Assembly: GCA_001949185.1 (NCBI GenBank)
Contig: BDGG01000014.1
Location: 679,555 to 743,554 of the forward strand
Direction of reading: 5' to 3'
Length of the DNA stretch: 64,000 nt
From: Ramazzottius varieornatus
Taxonomy: Eukaryota > Tardigrada > Eutardigrada > Parachela > Ramazzottiidae
Positions 1 through 11,356 of this stretch are shown piece by piece (position 1 is the first letter of the stretch; each line of letters starts with the position of its first letter). The translations under genes and the position numbers were made by a program. The notes beneath the pieces were generated by a model that saw only the letters and a program-made list of their open reading frames with translations, was not told the DNA's origin and searched no databases.

Positions 1-693
1 ATAGTTCTCTTGTTTTCGAATAATCATACAACAAAAGCGATACAGTACACGTTCTGGTTATAGAGACGATTGTGTAAAATACTGCAAATTCCTTCAAGTA
101 GCTATATCAGAACGCGATTCATCAGATCTTTCGGAAGAAAATCTAGTACAAAATTGAACGAAAAATCTTGAGACGGTTTCCCGTGCTCTAAGTTAAAGCC
201 CGATCACGTCGACAGCAAACTCCTCCATCCGGTACTTCTCTTTGAGGTCTCGAACACATGGCCTTTATGAATTCATGATTTGCAGTAATAATGAATCCCG
301 CTCGGACTAGTGAGGGCGCTGCCGCCCGAAGCTACGCTAGTTCAGGCATGACACCATCTGTCGGCCCTGGTTACGATACCGGAGCTGCCAACACTTATTA
401 GCCTTCATCCAGTCAAGCTTGCTTCCCAAATATCATCAATAACAATGCGCGGGCGGACGTGACCAAGGCAATCATCCTTCAACACGATTCCAGGATTCGT
501 CCATTTTGCACAAATGATGTTTACCTCTGCAGAAACAGGAGAGTTTTATAATTATCGGAGTAGTCTTTAGGTCAGCAGTGTGCGTAGAAACAGTACAACG
601 CACTGTACACCAACAGGCTGGTAGGAAACGGCCAAGTGGGTTCAGCGGGCGCCACTACACCTGCTGTCCACCCCGTCGAATACTATTAACGTA

Positions 694-1375
694 CACTGAG
701 TCCCATATTTATCTGTCCATCCCCCTCTCCGTTTCAAAACTTCATAACTTATTTCGCACTAACCCGATTTCGATATTTTGAACGTCTTTATAGAGATCAG
801 TGTTTGATCTTCACGACCACGTGACCTTCGTGTGAATCAATCAGCAAATCAACTGGCAGTATCATCCCTACGAACACCTAAAACTGCCTTGTTTTCGGCT
901 CCGAGTTGCGGGTGCTAGCCAGCAGATAGCACATCATGCTTGTTACTATTATGTAGCTCCAACATTAAGCTTTCAAGTAAGCCCGTTCGAGAAAATTTTG
1001 CAGATATGCAGAAAAAGCTGTGTTGTCGTATCAACCAGGACATTCTCGGTTATTTTCGGTGGTGCAGCAAGGATGTCTTCGACAGCCTGGCTGCCAAGTT
1101 ACGTTCAAATGGTGATACCTTTCATAAAGATAATCAGACTCTGTAGTTTGAGTCATTCGGTCAGTCGAAACGAAAGATATCGGAAGATACCATGAACTCG
1201 AGGGATGATACTGCCAGTTGATTTGCTGATTGATTCATACGGAAGTTACGATGTCGTGAAGATCAAACACTGATCTCTATGAAGACGTCCAAAATATCCG
1301 AATCGGGTTAGTGCAAAATAAGTTATGAATTTTTGAACAAAAATGGGGGTGGACAGATAGTTATGGAGCTCAGTG
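694..1375. mobile_element. Foldback element with ~175-bp inverted repeats
   Basis: The arm at 694-870 reappears in reverse complement at about 1201-1375, including tgatcttcacgac, atcaatcagcaaatcaactg and cactaacccgat, with small indels. The outer ends are CACTGAG and CTCAGTG, each next to a TA dinucleotide (692-693 and 1376-1377). This suggests TA target-site duplication as in Tc1/mariner-like elements. The roughly 330-bp centre has no convincing coding frame. The element lies within a lipocalin-like exon of the pseudogene. Confidence 0.75.
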
Positions 1376-1543
1376 TACCATCATGACCAACAACGTCAAC
1401 AAGTGCAACAACCAGGACGTCGATTTTTTGGGGAAATATAATGGCCTGGATTGCGCGCTTGATTTCGACTCAAATGAAGTTCCAGCAGTTCCTCGAAGAG
1501 AATCGAATTTTTCATGGGTGTTTTAAATTTCTGTAACTTTCAT

Positions 1544-1684
1544 TGTAATGCTTGGTGAACTTCGCGAAGCATATTATTATACACATGAAGATGGATCCAC
1601 GTCCGACTATTTTGTTCTACCAGCCCCCTAACGGATGTTTCACGCGTACGACGACGTGCTTCCGGAATTTGTGAAGCATTACAG
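1544..1684. repeat. Short inverted-repeat element, CTGTAATGCTTC family
   Basis: The left end TGTAATGCTTGGTGAACTTC and the reverse complement of the right end, TGTAATGCTTCACAAATTCC, are similar. The same termini occur at 27247-27366 in an SLC6 intron, where they are better preserved and flanked by TA. This copy sits between exon-like blocks of the lipocalin pseudogene, probably in a former intron. Confidence 0.5.
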
Positions 1685-2398
1685 TATATAGAAAACCTAT
1701 ATATAATGGTTCAAAAAATTTTCGAAAAGTTGTTGTAAGTTTGTGAAATCAATGGTTTCTTCATTCTTCTTTGCAGTAGTGTCAGCCTACTACTAACTTA
1801 CTTCTACACGTGTACAACAATACCAGAACTAACGGTCACAAAATAGCTGTCATCTGCGACTCGCTCAGTTTTGCAACGAGAATCTGCGAGGCTAGTGAAG
1901 TTTACGTCAACATTCGACAACATCCCAAACCAATGACCAGCCCTCGACATATCCCTATCGATCACATTCCCGCAGAACTCAACAATGCGGTCATCGCTGA
2001 TAAATCAGCCGACTTCTGTTTGCCGTAATGCGGATTACTGAAGTCATTGCGGACAACATTTCCTCTAAATGACTCAGTGGAGACAAATTAATCATTCCCA
2101 CAAAATCCTTAATGACGTACCACTGTAGTGGAACTCATTTTCAGTTAATACTTATCAAGTCTGAGTTTTGCTGAGATCTAAAGTCATGCAAGCTTAAATT
2201 CTCAACCGACGGTCTTTCCATCAATATTTAATTTTCTTCCCCAGCTGTCTCCTCCTTAAATATACAGCGAGACGCGGCAGTGAAAAGAAAAGCCCAGCAG
2301 GTGGCGTTACAGCTAACAAATAATATTATCCGCCAGTGCAAACGCTACGGTAAAATATGGAATATAATAGCACAATGGGATCCAATCACGTTCAAAGT

Positions 2399-4395
2399 TT
2401 ATGGGGGAGCTATGAATCGCAAGTTTTCGTAACAAATTGGTTGTTTACGGTCGACTGATGGCCCTGTTCTCACTCGACCTTTTTTGCATTCGGGAAAGGC
2501 TTTCTTCATGATTTCAGCAAGAAAACGGGCTAGCGTTCTCTTGTCTTGCGAATTGACCAGTGCTTCCCGGAATTCGCTTCGCAGTCTTCTGTTCACCTCG
2601 TCAAGGGATAGAGTTCCGGCTTTGTCGACCACCACTGCATTTCGTAAGAAACTTGCGAGCTGCAGCCGAACAGCTGTGTTTGTCCTTCTGTGACTTTTGG
2701 ATTCAGCATTAGGTACGGCTGAAAGAGGAATCAGTGGCGTTGTGTCTATAAAATATAACAGTTTTCAGGTTTATAAAAACAACAAGGTTTCTGATGATCA
2801 CTGATCACGTGGTTGAGTGCGCGATAATTCGGTAGCATTATAGTGCTGTATTGCCACAACATATGTTAAAAAATTAATGAAGATCGGGTTTCGAACTCCA
2901 GCGTATCTGCAGCCAGCGTGAGAAGCACCACAAATAACCACGCTTCCAAGGGAGTGGTCATAGTACACAGTGTCACAGAGTCTTTGTGGTCGGGTAAGCT
3001 CTGGTCATGATCGAACCAGTCTTCAGCATTGGTCCGATCATGACCAGCGCTTACCCGGCGCCAAAGCGACTAATAGCCCATATAGGTTGTAAATTACTCA
3101 TTATAACCGAAAACGATATTTGATAACGGTAGACACAAACAAATATTCTGCTTGGAGTGTACAAACCTGTGCTAGCCTGCATAAGCAGTGGAGTGGAATT
3201 ATTTTCTTGGCCGACGTCCAGCAGTACCGGTCCAAAAGTGGTCACGGTCTGCGGCGTTGGGAAGGAGTGCGAAGGGACATCGACCACACCGAGACGCAAG
3301 TTCGGAGGTTGATGTCCGGTCAAGTCCGTACGAGAAGGTTCAACAGGCTCTGGAGAACGACCATAGGTAGAAGGACTGGCAGACTGAGCGTACGAGAAGG
3401 ATGCTTCGGGGTGCGGAACAGGAGGAAGAACGGGAGTGATGTGGTCGGTGGTCGGAAGAGAAACCTCAGGTTCCTCAGTGCGTGTGGCCAGTTCCTCTGT
3501 AAAAGTTTCAGGGTCGCCTAAGAAAAAATACTAATGTCAGCAACATCGGGTATAATCGAACTGTAGTTGAGATTGTTTCGGACAAAATGGAATGTCGACA
3601 AATGAATCCGCGTGGAATTGTTATGCCAAGTGGCGTAGGCTTTCGGCCAATAGCCAAGTAAACGTGCGCCACTTGGCAGTCCGGCAGTGTTGTTTTCCCC
3701 AGGTCGCGCAACCCCACGTATGGTGACAATGCAAAGGTGCGCCACTCAAGATAACTACCTGGGTAGAATCATTCGCCGACACCTGAAATATTCTGCAAAA
3801 ATAAGGTGATAGGCTACGCATCATAAGGAAATAGTGGAAGGTCCGAGGGTGCAACGCGTATTTTCTTTCGGTTAAACTGACGAACCAATTTCATACAGTG
3901 CCGAAGACTATAGGCTGGCTCCCACGAGTCAACTCCGGGACAGTTTTTTCACTTGACGGAATAATGACGTATTCCGCCGTGGAATTTAGAAAACGTAATC
4001 TCTTCGACCTCAAAAAGTTCATCCGGCACAGGAAGAGAGATATCACGGGAACAGGTACACTTGTTACTCCTTTTCACGTCCAGTTCTTCCAAACGCAACC
4101 TGACACGTTGAACTACAGCAAACTGGATAAATCTTTCAACTTCGTCCTTTGAAAAAGACATCACGTCTGAATTCCGCTTGGAATTGGGCATATCTCCATA
4201 CAATAACCGAACGTCCGAAGCTATAATAGAACAACGACAAGATGGACATTTCCAAGTACTTTTATCCTCGTTAGCCAGTAATTGCTCCAGACACGAATGA
4301 TGCAGGAAATGGCCACACAGTGAAGCAGCAGCTCTGTGCGCCGGAATTGGGAGATACTCCCTCAAACATATGGAGCATTCATGTTTTTCTCCCAT
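2399..4395 (-). CDS. RING-finger protein, probable E3 ubiquitin ligase, three exons
   Basis: Predicted exons 4395-4059, 3517-3167 and 2745-2399 join with matching phases and open frames to give about 344 residues. A RING finger opens the protein: CSICL, then CGHFLHHSC, then CPSC, giving the cysteine/histidine spacing of a C3HC4-type zinc site. RING proteins typically recruit an E2 to ubiquitinate substrates; the substrate is unknown here. The middle exon is rich in Pro, Ser and Thr and looks disordered. The last exon encodes a charged helical segment (LRNAVVVDKAGTLSLDE, then KKAFPECKKGRVR) with a loose feel of a winged-helix fold, which is only a guess. The first intron carries two 50-bp palindromes and the second carries a long hairpin. 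The start is the first ATG before the RING; an upstream non-coding exon is possible. Confidence 0.7.
2991..3057. repeat. Strong hairpin in RING-gene intron
   Basis: CGGGTAAGCTCTGGTCATGA is mirrored by TCATGACCAGCGCTTACCCG about 20 bases later, with GATCGAACCA and TGGTCCGATC continuing the stem. The stem is about 28 bp with few mismatches. It lies in the intron between the second and third RING-gene exons. It may be a degenerate miniature transposon. Confidence 0.6.
3626..3750. repeat. Two copies of the 50-bp GTGGCGCAC palindrome
   Basis: Copy one (3626-3676) begins ccaagtggcgtag and ends gtgcgccacttgg. Copy two (3698-3750) has a degraded left arm (caggtcgcgca) and an intact right arm (gtgcgccactcaag). 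Both are in the first intron of the RING gene. They belong to the family found repeatedly in the catalase introns at 46.8-50.3 kb. Confidence 0.75.
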
Positions 4396-5183
4396 TTCCA
4401 ACAGTAATCAAAATCTTCCTGGTGTACATACAAAACCCGAACAATATTTCGTAACGGTCAGAAGTGGTACAATAATATCTAGCGCTGAAACCTTACCAAA
4501 TTCAGTGACAGATGAAAACTCATATGAGTGCACTAGCAACAGATGTTTGTCTGTCCGTCCGTTCGAAATGCAAAGCGAGTTCGAAGAACGATTTATGGTC
4601 GTGTATCAACTCTTATCAGAACAACGCTTCTCCCTTCTCCCTTCTTGCAGCCAAGACGGCTATTGTCTTTCGTAAGGCCACCGTCTTGCGTCTATAGCTA
4701 GCTATGGCCTTTCTTCTAACGGGATATGCGCATCACGCATATATCTCTGATGCCGTCGCGGTTGAACTAGCCATGGTGTATGACTGTCTCCTACAACTAG
4801 AGGTCTGTCTGGTAGAAGTTCCAGTAAGCATAGTGCCGAGTGTTGTGCTGTGCGGTTCTCCAATGTTTTGCTCGTGTAGGGCACAGGTAATGGCTACAAG
4901 ATGGGGTCAAGTTGAGCGCTATTATTGCATGAACTTGGATAGCTCTTACTGCTATAAGTACTGTAGTTGACGTTTGGTAGTGCGTGATGCTTGAGCGTAT
5001 CTGTATGTGGATACGGTTAAGATCAACTTAATTTCTCGATTTGACTCATACAGTGATCGTCATGTACATAAGACGGTCGGACACTCAAACAACGGACAAA
5101 CGGCCAAAGTATTGTAATATTACGGTACCTTCGGCGAAGTCTAGACGCAAAACTTTGATCAGGTACCGAAGGAATTAATCTAA
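4396..5183. other. Intergenic stretch without a recognised gene
   Basis: Short open frames on both strands show no conserved motif. Near the 3' end of the transposase there is a small inverted repeat, ggtaccttcgg at 5125 against aggtaccgaagg at 5161, which could be a subterminal repeat of that transposon. Confidence 0.4.
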
Positions 5184-7109
5184 TTACGTTGTTCGGAAAA
5201 TGTTAGCCGGCGGACTCACAACGAACAATGAATCGCTACCACCGAGTATGACCATCTGCTTTGTGATGCTGGCAGTCTCCACCAAAACATAATCTCGCGA
5301 TAATTGTACTTCGTAAACGTGCTTGACTTTCACAAATCTATTTTCGCAGAAATCTTTTTCATTGCGAAGCATTAAATTACCAAACACTAAGGTTTGCAGG
5401 ACGGATCCGGTGTCGACTGATAGTATGGCCACTGTGTGCTTGACGGCAATGACTTTCCCAGTCCTTTCAAAGACGATGCTTTCATTTCGGCAGGAGGCCT
5501 CGTTGTGTTTCCTTGTTCTTACCGGAATTCCTGCCTCAACTACAGCTCGTTTAGATAGATGAATTTTATCATCCGCCCATATGAAGCCGTGGTGGTCCGC
5601 GTATGCCATAACGGCTTGGGATATCCGCTTGGATGGAATCTTTTCTGGATTACCAATCAGCCGACATATTCCCGAAGGTCCTCTTGCGTAGAAAATGGAC
5701 TCCGTCATCCCCATAATAGATCTGGCGGTACGTGTGACCAGTTGAGGAACGGATTCATTGCTGACTAGTTCTTCAACCATCACAGCGCATTCTGTTAGAG
5801 TGCGGAAGTCGTTCATTATGCTCTTCGTGGTGTTATTTAGGGCACGAATGCGCCGACCAATTACCCCAATCTCGTTCTCAGGTCCATAGCAGGAAACGTT
5901 CTCGAGAGGCCCATGAATTCTGAGGGAAAGAGCCAGGTGAACCGAAAATTTCATTTCCTGTTCTCCGAAATACCGTTCGAATTTCCGCAAAAGCACGTTG
6001 CTCAGTCTGTCAACGATACTGATATCTTTTTGAGAAATGGAGTCTTGCGTGGATAGCCATGCTATTCTACTGGTCAGACAGAGGATAGTGTGGAAGTCTT
6101 CCGGGACTATGTCTTTCGTGACGTGAGGTGCGCCATGCTGGATGAAAAATCTTAGCTCGTGGGCTTTCATTTTCTTATACTGGGCGATGCTTCTTATTTT
6201 TCTTGACTCGTGACCCGGAACCGCAATACTGAGCCATAAAATGTCCATCTTTTTTATCTCACTTTTCGTTAGATTCAACACCTCCCCACCTTCCACTATC
6301 TGCCGCAGGAACCATCGAGACAAGCCTTCATCAAACATGTGCATGACGTCGATGAAAAAGGCGTTCACAGCATCCATCTTCGGCCAGTCGGTAACCAATG
6401 AAGGTCTTCGGAATCCTTTTGTTCGCCTTTCATCCAGCAGGTACTTTCGGCGTTCGGTCGAGAGGGTATCTCACTGCGCAGTCATGTCGACAAAATCTTG
6501 GTGGCTTTTTAACGTGGGGTTTTTCACGTATTTGTAACAGATCTTGTGTGCAATGCTTTCGCCCACCTAAGAAAGATGCATTAAGCATATTGAATCAGAA
6601 TACGTTTTTGGGTTCAGAATATGACGTGCTTTATTTCTTCAGGTCGTGTTACCAACCTGTAGACAGTAGATACATCCCTGGAATGCGGAGTGAGACAAAT
6701 ATCCATTTATGGCACTGCGTTCCGGTGAATCAGAAAGGAAACCGTGGACGTACCCCGGAGAGTAATGTTCTTCGCCGAAAGCATCAATCCAGTGTATTGG
6801 CAGGAACGTGTTACTGTTCTCGTCCAGTTCTCGCAGCTGGAGGGTCTGGTTCATCAAGAAACACTCACGATCTTTGGGGAGATCTTCCCCCACCCACACA
6901 GCCGCGAAGTGCCACACACAGCGTCTGACCCGAAGCAGCAAATTTAGAATCTGGACGAATATCAGGTACATCTTCTTCTTTGTGCTCTTGCTGGATTCTA
7001 CACCATCCGCGTGGATCGGTTCATCGACGCTTTCAAAGGCAAGGAAATTATGGCCGTTGGGATGAAAGTTCGTGTCTACTGGGACACTGCGGGCCACAGA
7101 ATGAAGCAT
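5184..7109 (-). pseudogene. Tnp2/CACTA-like transposase with DUF4218-like C-terminus, damaged
   Basis: The upstream piece (about 7109-6660) contains EPIHADGVE, HWIDAFGEEHY, SDSPERSAINGYLSHS and FQGCIYCL, matching the Tnp2 transposase pattern that ends in a C-x2-C site. The downstream piece (6398-5184) starts with DWPKMDAVNAFFIDVMHM, the D-x-MH motif of Tnp2, and continues into HLALSLRIHGPLENVSCYGP and NEIGVIGRRIRALNNTTKS, as in the DUF4218 region of CACTA-type transposases. A donor (cag|gttggt) and an acceptor (ttcttag|gtggg) separate the pieces. The second exon has an in-frame TGA (6471-6473, minus strand) just before the D-x-MH motif. Unless this is spliced out, the enzyme is inactivated. 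No N-terminal zinc finger was found upstream. Confidence 0.72.
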
Positions 7110-8608
7110 TCGGCAAGGACGGAAAATGTTCGGGTGAAGCGATCAGCACTCAACCGCAGCCGATTGAATAAAGCAGGCGCAGCTCGTCTATCGGACTCTG
7201 AGAAGGATACGGCTCCAGACAGCGATTCCGCCGATGAGCATGCTCCAGAACCAAAGAAAGCTCCGGTTCGGAAAGCGGTTTCCCTTGAAAGCGGGGACGA
7301 GTCAGGGATGAAATCTTTCGTCAACGAAGAGAGTGAGACAGAAGGATAGCAGATGTCAAATCGTCTCACTCGTGTCATGTTTCCTGCTGCCCAGTCGACC
7401 GAAAGAGAGGGTGTGAATGAATCCGGAAAAGAAGAGGAAGAGCAAATTGATGCGGCTGACTTTGATGACGACACTTACAATATCGATAAGGATCTGGACA
7501 ATCGTAAACGTACGGTGGTAGTCAGTTGTTATATTGCTCAGTTCACTTTAATCAAAATTAAGTTTCGGAATTCCAAAATCAAACTCCTGAGAAGAAATCG
7601 GATTGGGCGTCTGGGTAGATTTTATTTCTAAACTGCAGGTGGTGGCTTCGCGGATGTCGATGACGAAGGCGACAGCATAGATGGCTCACGCTCGTTGCAA
7701 GGTACTGTATCCCGATCGTTATTTTGGTTTGCGCATGGGAGGCGGTCGAACAAGAACAGCGAGGCTATGGACTAAGATTTCTTGACGATTTTGACAGGCG
7801 GCGGCACTGTAGCAGCAGATGACACTCCAAGCTACTCCGAAGAAGAACTAGCGGAGTTCCGAGCGAAACGAGATGAACATCGGAAAAAACTCCAAAGTAA
7901 CGAAAACCTACTACGCATTCCCTTAGTTTTATATTTAGTTCATCTGGTTAAATTACCATTCACAGAGTTCGAGGCATTACTCAAGGAAGCTGGTGAAATG
8001 GCTGCAATACGGAAGCCGAAGTTAGCAGGTAAGGAAAGCGTCGGCATCAGACAGCGTTCACTAATTGTTTATGATCGTAGTGCCTTCTGTCAACTGGTCA
8101 TTCCTGCCGAAAGATACCAGAGCCGTCGACCGCAGAGTCTTCCAGCGACTGGATATCCATGGGTCAAAGAAATGCGATATCTGGGTGAAACAGTCACTCC
8201 TCAAAGAGGCTGTGAAGAAGACGAAGGACATGGACAGCTACGCACAGAAGTTGATGTGGAAGGCTCTGATTTCAGAGGAAGAGTTGATCAAAGTAGCAAA
8301 GCTGAAAGTCAAGGGCGTGGGTTTCGCAAGCTGTTCTGTACGGGCAACTTCGACGCGTTCTACGGTATGAAATTACTCCTCTTTCACTCTCCTTTACTTC
8401 TCTGCCGATTTCATCTATCTTCGCAGCTAACTAGTGATTTTTTCTTATAGATCATGTAGTAAAGTATCGGAATCAAAAGGCCAGCACCGATGGCGGCAAA
8501 TGGATTAATGAGATGACAACTGCGGGAGAAATGCGAAGGAAGTTCATCAGTTCTTTCGATCGTAAAGTGCATCGCATTCTGAATAACACCAGCAGCACTG
8601 TCCAGTAA
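7101..8608 (+). CDS. Acidic, multi-exon protein of unknown function beside the transposase
   Basis: Four or five exon-like blocks share the strand. They are a basic then acidic segment (7101-7340: MKHSARTENVRVKRSALN, SDSEKDTAPDSDSADEH), an acidic block (about 7395-7510: IDAADFDDDTYNIDKDLDN), a charged helical block (about 7800-8025: SYSEEELAEFRAKRDEHRKK) and a C-terminal block (about 8083-8365: WSFLPKDTRAVDRRVFQRLD, YAQKLMWKALISEEELI). The last exon (8451-8608) joins in phase through gtatga...cttatag and ends NNTSSTVQ. The acidic middle followed by a compact helical domain recalls chromatin or transposon accessory proteins such as BEN-domain proteins, but I cannot assign a family. Its head-to-head position with the transposase suggests a second gene of the same mobile element. 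The first splice junctions are unresolved. Confidence 0.45.
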
Positions 8609-8639
8609 ATTCTGAGCCACGTCGTCGTGTTTAACTTGT

Positions 8640-9630
8640 TAATGTTGAATCGCCCACTACGTGCAATATTATCTTCCTGTTGATTTCACGTGTACCAGCG
8701 GACGCTACGTTCCAAACCGCCAGTAAAAGCGCACCAACAAGCTTCTGCAGTGCCATCTGTCGTTGATTACTCTCGTGGCACAATAATCATTGCGTACTAT
8801 CATTCCCGGCAATGATCATTCCTTGTCGGGAAACTGTACGATGACTTTAGTATGAGTCGATGTCACTCAATATACAGATATCTGTTCAAGCTTTTGCATT
8901 GTAAAAGTCATCCGCCACTTTCGCTTTCGTCAACGTAGATAATTTTGTCTACGTTTAACGAACATTTTTGTTAAGACTAATTCATCCACAAAATAGTCCG
9001 CTGGAAAATCTAAAATGGCGTCATCCATGAGAGAAGTGATCGATAGGGTATGATTGACAAGATACTGAAACCCTACTATACGTTGGTGACAGACTTACGG
9101 TGATCCATCTTCCGCGACGACCTTCCCCGTGTAACGCCGCATCCTCCCAAGACTTCACCAACTTTGTGAACAGGTTCCAGAACTCTCCCCTCCCACCGCG
9201 CATGGCTTGGTGTTCACCAATGCATGCCACATTCGGCTCAGCGAGATCCTCGAAAACGAACTGTGAGGAGGTAGTGTTTGTTCGTGGTTAAATCCGTGCG
9301 ACCGTTCAAATCTGTTGTTTTGAAACTAGTCCATTTGATCACTCAAAGACCAGTTTAGTCTGTTTTGCCACTACGAAGGAAAGTCTGTAATATTGTTGAT
9401 GTTGAAGGTGGATGATCATCTACCAGTTATGAAGCCTTCGAGGCTTCGGCATTAGAGCACTCTCAGTATAGATCTAGCAGCAGAAGGATGACAGCTTCAA
9501 AGATATGCTCACGTAACCGTTTACACTTCCTATCTATCAGGTCTGTCTGAACCTAAAGCTCCGCATTCCTTATGATTATTCTCGCTCATTGTTTCTTCCA
9601 TTGACACTTCTTGTCCTTGCAAAGGACAAG
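8640..9630. other. Mostly intergenic, with one orphan exon-like stretch
   Basis: On the minus strand at 9108-9262 an open frame lies between a good acceptor (ctcctcacag) and a strong donor (gtaagt). It contains FEDLAEPNVACIGEHQAMR and FWNLFTKLVKSWEDAALHGE. No partner exon was found nearby and I do not recognise the protein. The remainder shows no coding or RNA signal that I can support. Confidence 0.3.
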
Positions 9631-11356
9631 AATGGGCGGTGAAACTTGTTTAGTGTTTTCAGTTCAAGGCATGTTATTGTACTTGGTCGTCAGCACAGTT
9701 TCCGGTAAGTACCGAGCTACAAATTCTAACCCACGTGTTGCGCCCGGCTCGGAATTTGCCACTTTACTTGTTTCATCCGACCCTCAGCCAGGCATGGCTT
9801 CACATCGACCTGAAGCTTGCAATGTGCGTTCCAAGAATTAACGTTCGCAAATTTCTCTGCTTTGAAAGGCGACACATCCGGCAAAGCTTTTTCGGGATCA
9901 TCTGGCATTGTGACTTCGACCACTGAGTCTCCGTCTCCGTCGACCCAAAACGGATGTTTCCCCAATGTTATCAACACCACTGTTCCGTCTAATAAACTCA
10001 AGGCAAGTGGAACTGCCCATGTACGGTATATGCTACTTTTTGTGCAGATAACCCCAAGACCAAAGTCGATGTGAACATTTTCGACAGAAAGTGGGGACGT
10101 TTTACGAGTACCGCAGCAAGTCGGATGATACAGTATACAACGCCTTCTACACCGTCACCCTGGTGGGCAACGGTTTAATCTACCTACCTGCCACCTTAAC
10201 CCCGGGTGTGCACAGCATCCAGAAATTCCAGCAGGTTGTTGCGAAAAATGGTACCAACACCTGCAACTACCAAAACATCGACGTTGTGAGCGACTTTAGC
10301 GGTGTGGATTTCTTCCTTGATTTCGACAGCAATGCCGATAATGTACCACGTAAGTCAGTGTTGATAATGTAATGCCGATAATGCACCATTAACGAAAAAT
10401 AAATTGGAATTCAGAAACAGAAAAAATAATGCCGAGGCTACGTGCACAGCCCGCGACACTCCCTTTACTAGGTGCACTNNNNNNNNNNNNNNNNNNNNNN
10501 NNNNNNNNNNNNNNNNNNNNNNNNNNNTATGCGTTGTGTAGAAGACGACACACTTTCCAGGGCTCGGAAGTGAAGTGCCGCGGTAACTTAGTTTTCCTTT
10601 GGACTTAGTTCGGGTTCGCCATATTTCATGATAAGACCACCAAACAAAACCTTAGTCGTATCGACTCTCTGCTCTAACAGTTCCTCGGTAAACTGTTGCT
10701 GTTTAGGTACCACTCTCAACATGGCGCTTTCTAGTCCGTAAAAAATGCCTGCTTTCTTGCGTCGACAACCTTCGGAATCACTTTGTTGTGAAGATCGTAT
10801 CCAGGCCGTGCACCTAGCCAAAAAGCAGTGTGAAAGCAGTGCACCTGGTAAAAAGGGAGCGTCGCGGGTAGTGCACCGAGTCACTACGAAAAAATAAATC
10901 AATAGTAGTGATAATAATGGGGAAGAAATGAAAAATGGAAGAAAAAGCTCATTACAAACGTAATCAGGTAAAATCTGGTAGATCGATAAATCAGACTATG
11001 CAGAGTGTTGTCTGCTTGCAGTGAACCAGGTGTCTTACTACCTGTACGACGAAGATGGACCAAATGGCTTTGAGATCGCTTATATCTGTGACGTGCCGAA
11101 TTTCCAGACCGGCGTCTGCGATGCGATTGAACTCTATGTCAATACTAGAGCCAACCCTAACCAGATGACAGTTGATCAAAAGAGCGCCATTGATGCCATT
11201 ATCGACAGGACCTTGCAGCCATATTGCCTGAGCCATTCCGACTTGTTCGAAACCATCTTTCGTAATGATGTTCAACAGTGCAACGAAGCACCCACCCAAG
11301 CCTTCAGCAGCCTGGTGCAGGCCTTTGCTAGTTCGCTTCCGGCACGCCTCGCATAA
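9631..11356 (+). CDS. Secreted lipocalin-like protein
   Basis: A hydrophobic leader (MLLYLVVSTVSG) in the first exon suggests secretion. Later exons carry lipocalin features: CFPNVINTT, then a GTFYEYRSK segment standing for the G-x-W-Y motif of strand A, alternating beta-strand sequence (VYNAFYTVTLVGNGLIYLP), CNYQ, and a last exon (11022-11356) with VSYYLYDED, AYICDVP, LYVNTRANPNQMT and a C-terminal helix. Lipocalins bind small hydrophobic ligands in a beta-barrel; the ligand is unknown. Exon two joins exon three (10089-10349) in phase only through a GC-AG intron (aag|gcaagt...cgacag). The last junction (ccac|gtaag...cttgcag|tgaac) is in phase. The first-exon junction is not resolved, so the N-terminus is uncertain. 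A decayed paralogue lies at 533-2028. Confidence 0.68.
10442..10876. mobile_element. Inverted-repeat element spanning an assembly gap
   Basis: The sequence just before the N run (10442-10478: gtgcac, cccgcgac, ctcccttt, aggtgcact) returns in reverse complement at 10838-10876 (agtgcacctgg, aaagggag, gtcgcggg, gtgca). The arms are about 37 bp. The 49 undetermined bases at 10479-10527 lie inside the element. It sits in the last intron of the lipocalin gene. The gap may reflect the difficulty of assembling a hairpin. Confidence 0.6.

Larger units (their letters stand above)
533..2028 (+). pseudogene. Decayed lipocalin-like gene copy, interrupted by a transposon
   Basis: Three blocks match, in order, the intact lipocalin gene at 9631-11356. 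The first begins after a good acceptor (ctctgcag, ending 532) and reads TGEFYNYRSS, then QYNALYTNRLVGNG in another frame, against GTFYEYRSK and VYNAFYTVTLVGNG in the intact copy. The second (about 1384-1488) reads CNNQDVDFLGKYNGLD and LDFDSN, against CNYQNIDVVSDFSGVD and LDFDSN. The third (about 1810-2028) contains IAVICD and VYVNIRQHPKPMT, against IAYICD and LYVNTRANPNQMT. The frame is lost by a stop near 567, by frame changes, and by a foldback element (694-1375) between blocks one and two. I infer a dead tandem paralogue of the secreted lipocalin downstream. Confidence 0.72.

Noticed and set aside
2885-2955. tRNA-like stretch on the minus strand with a B-box-like gagttcgaaac and a loose A-box
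   Set aside because: The acceptor and D stems do not pair properly; at most a decayed tRNA-derived SINE.
7076-7474. Ser-rich open frame of 132 codons on the minus strand
   Set aside because: It is the complement of the acidic exon of the plus-strand gene at 7101.
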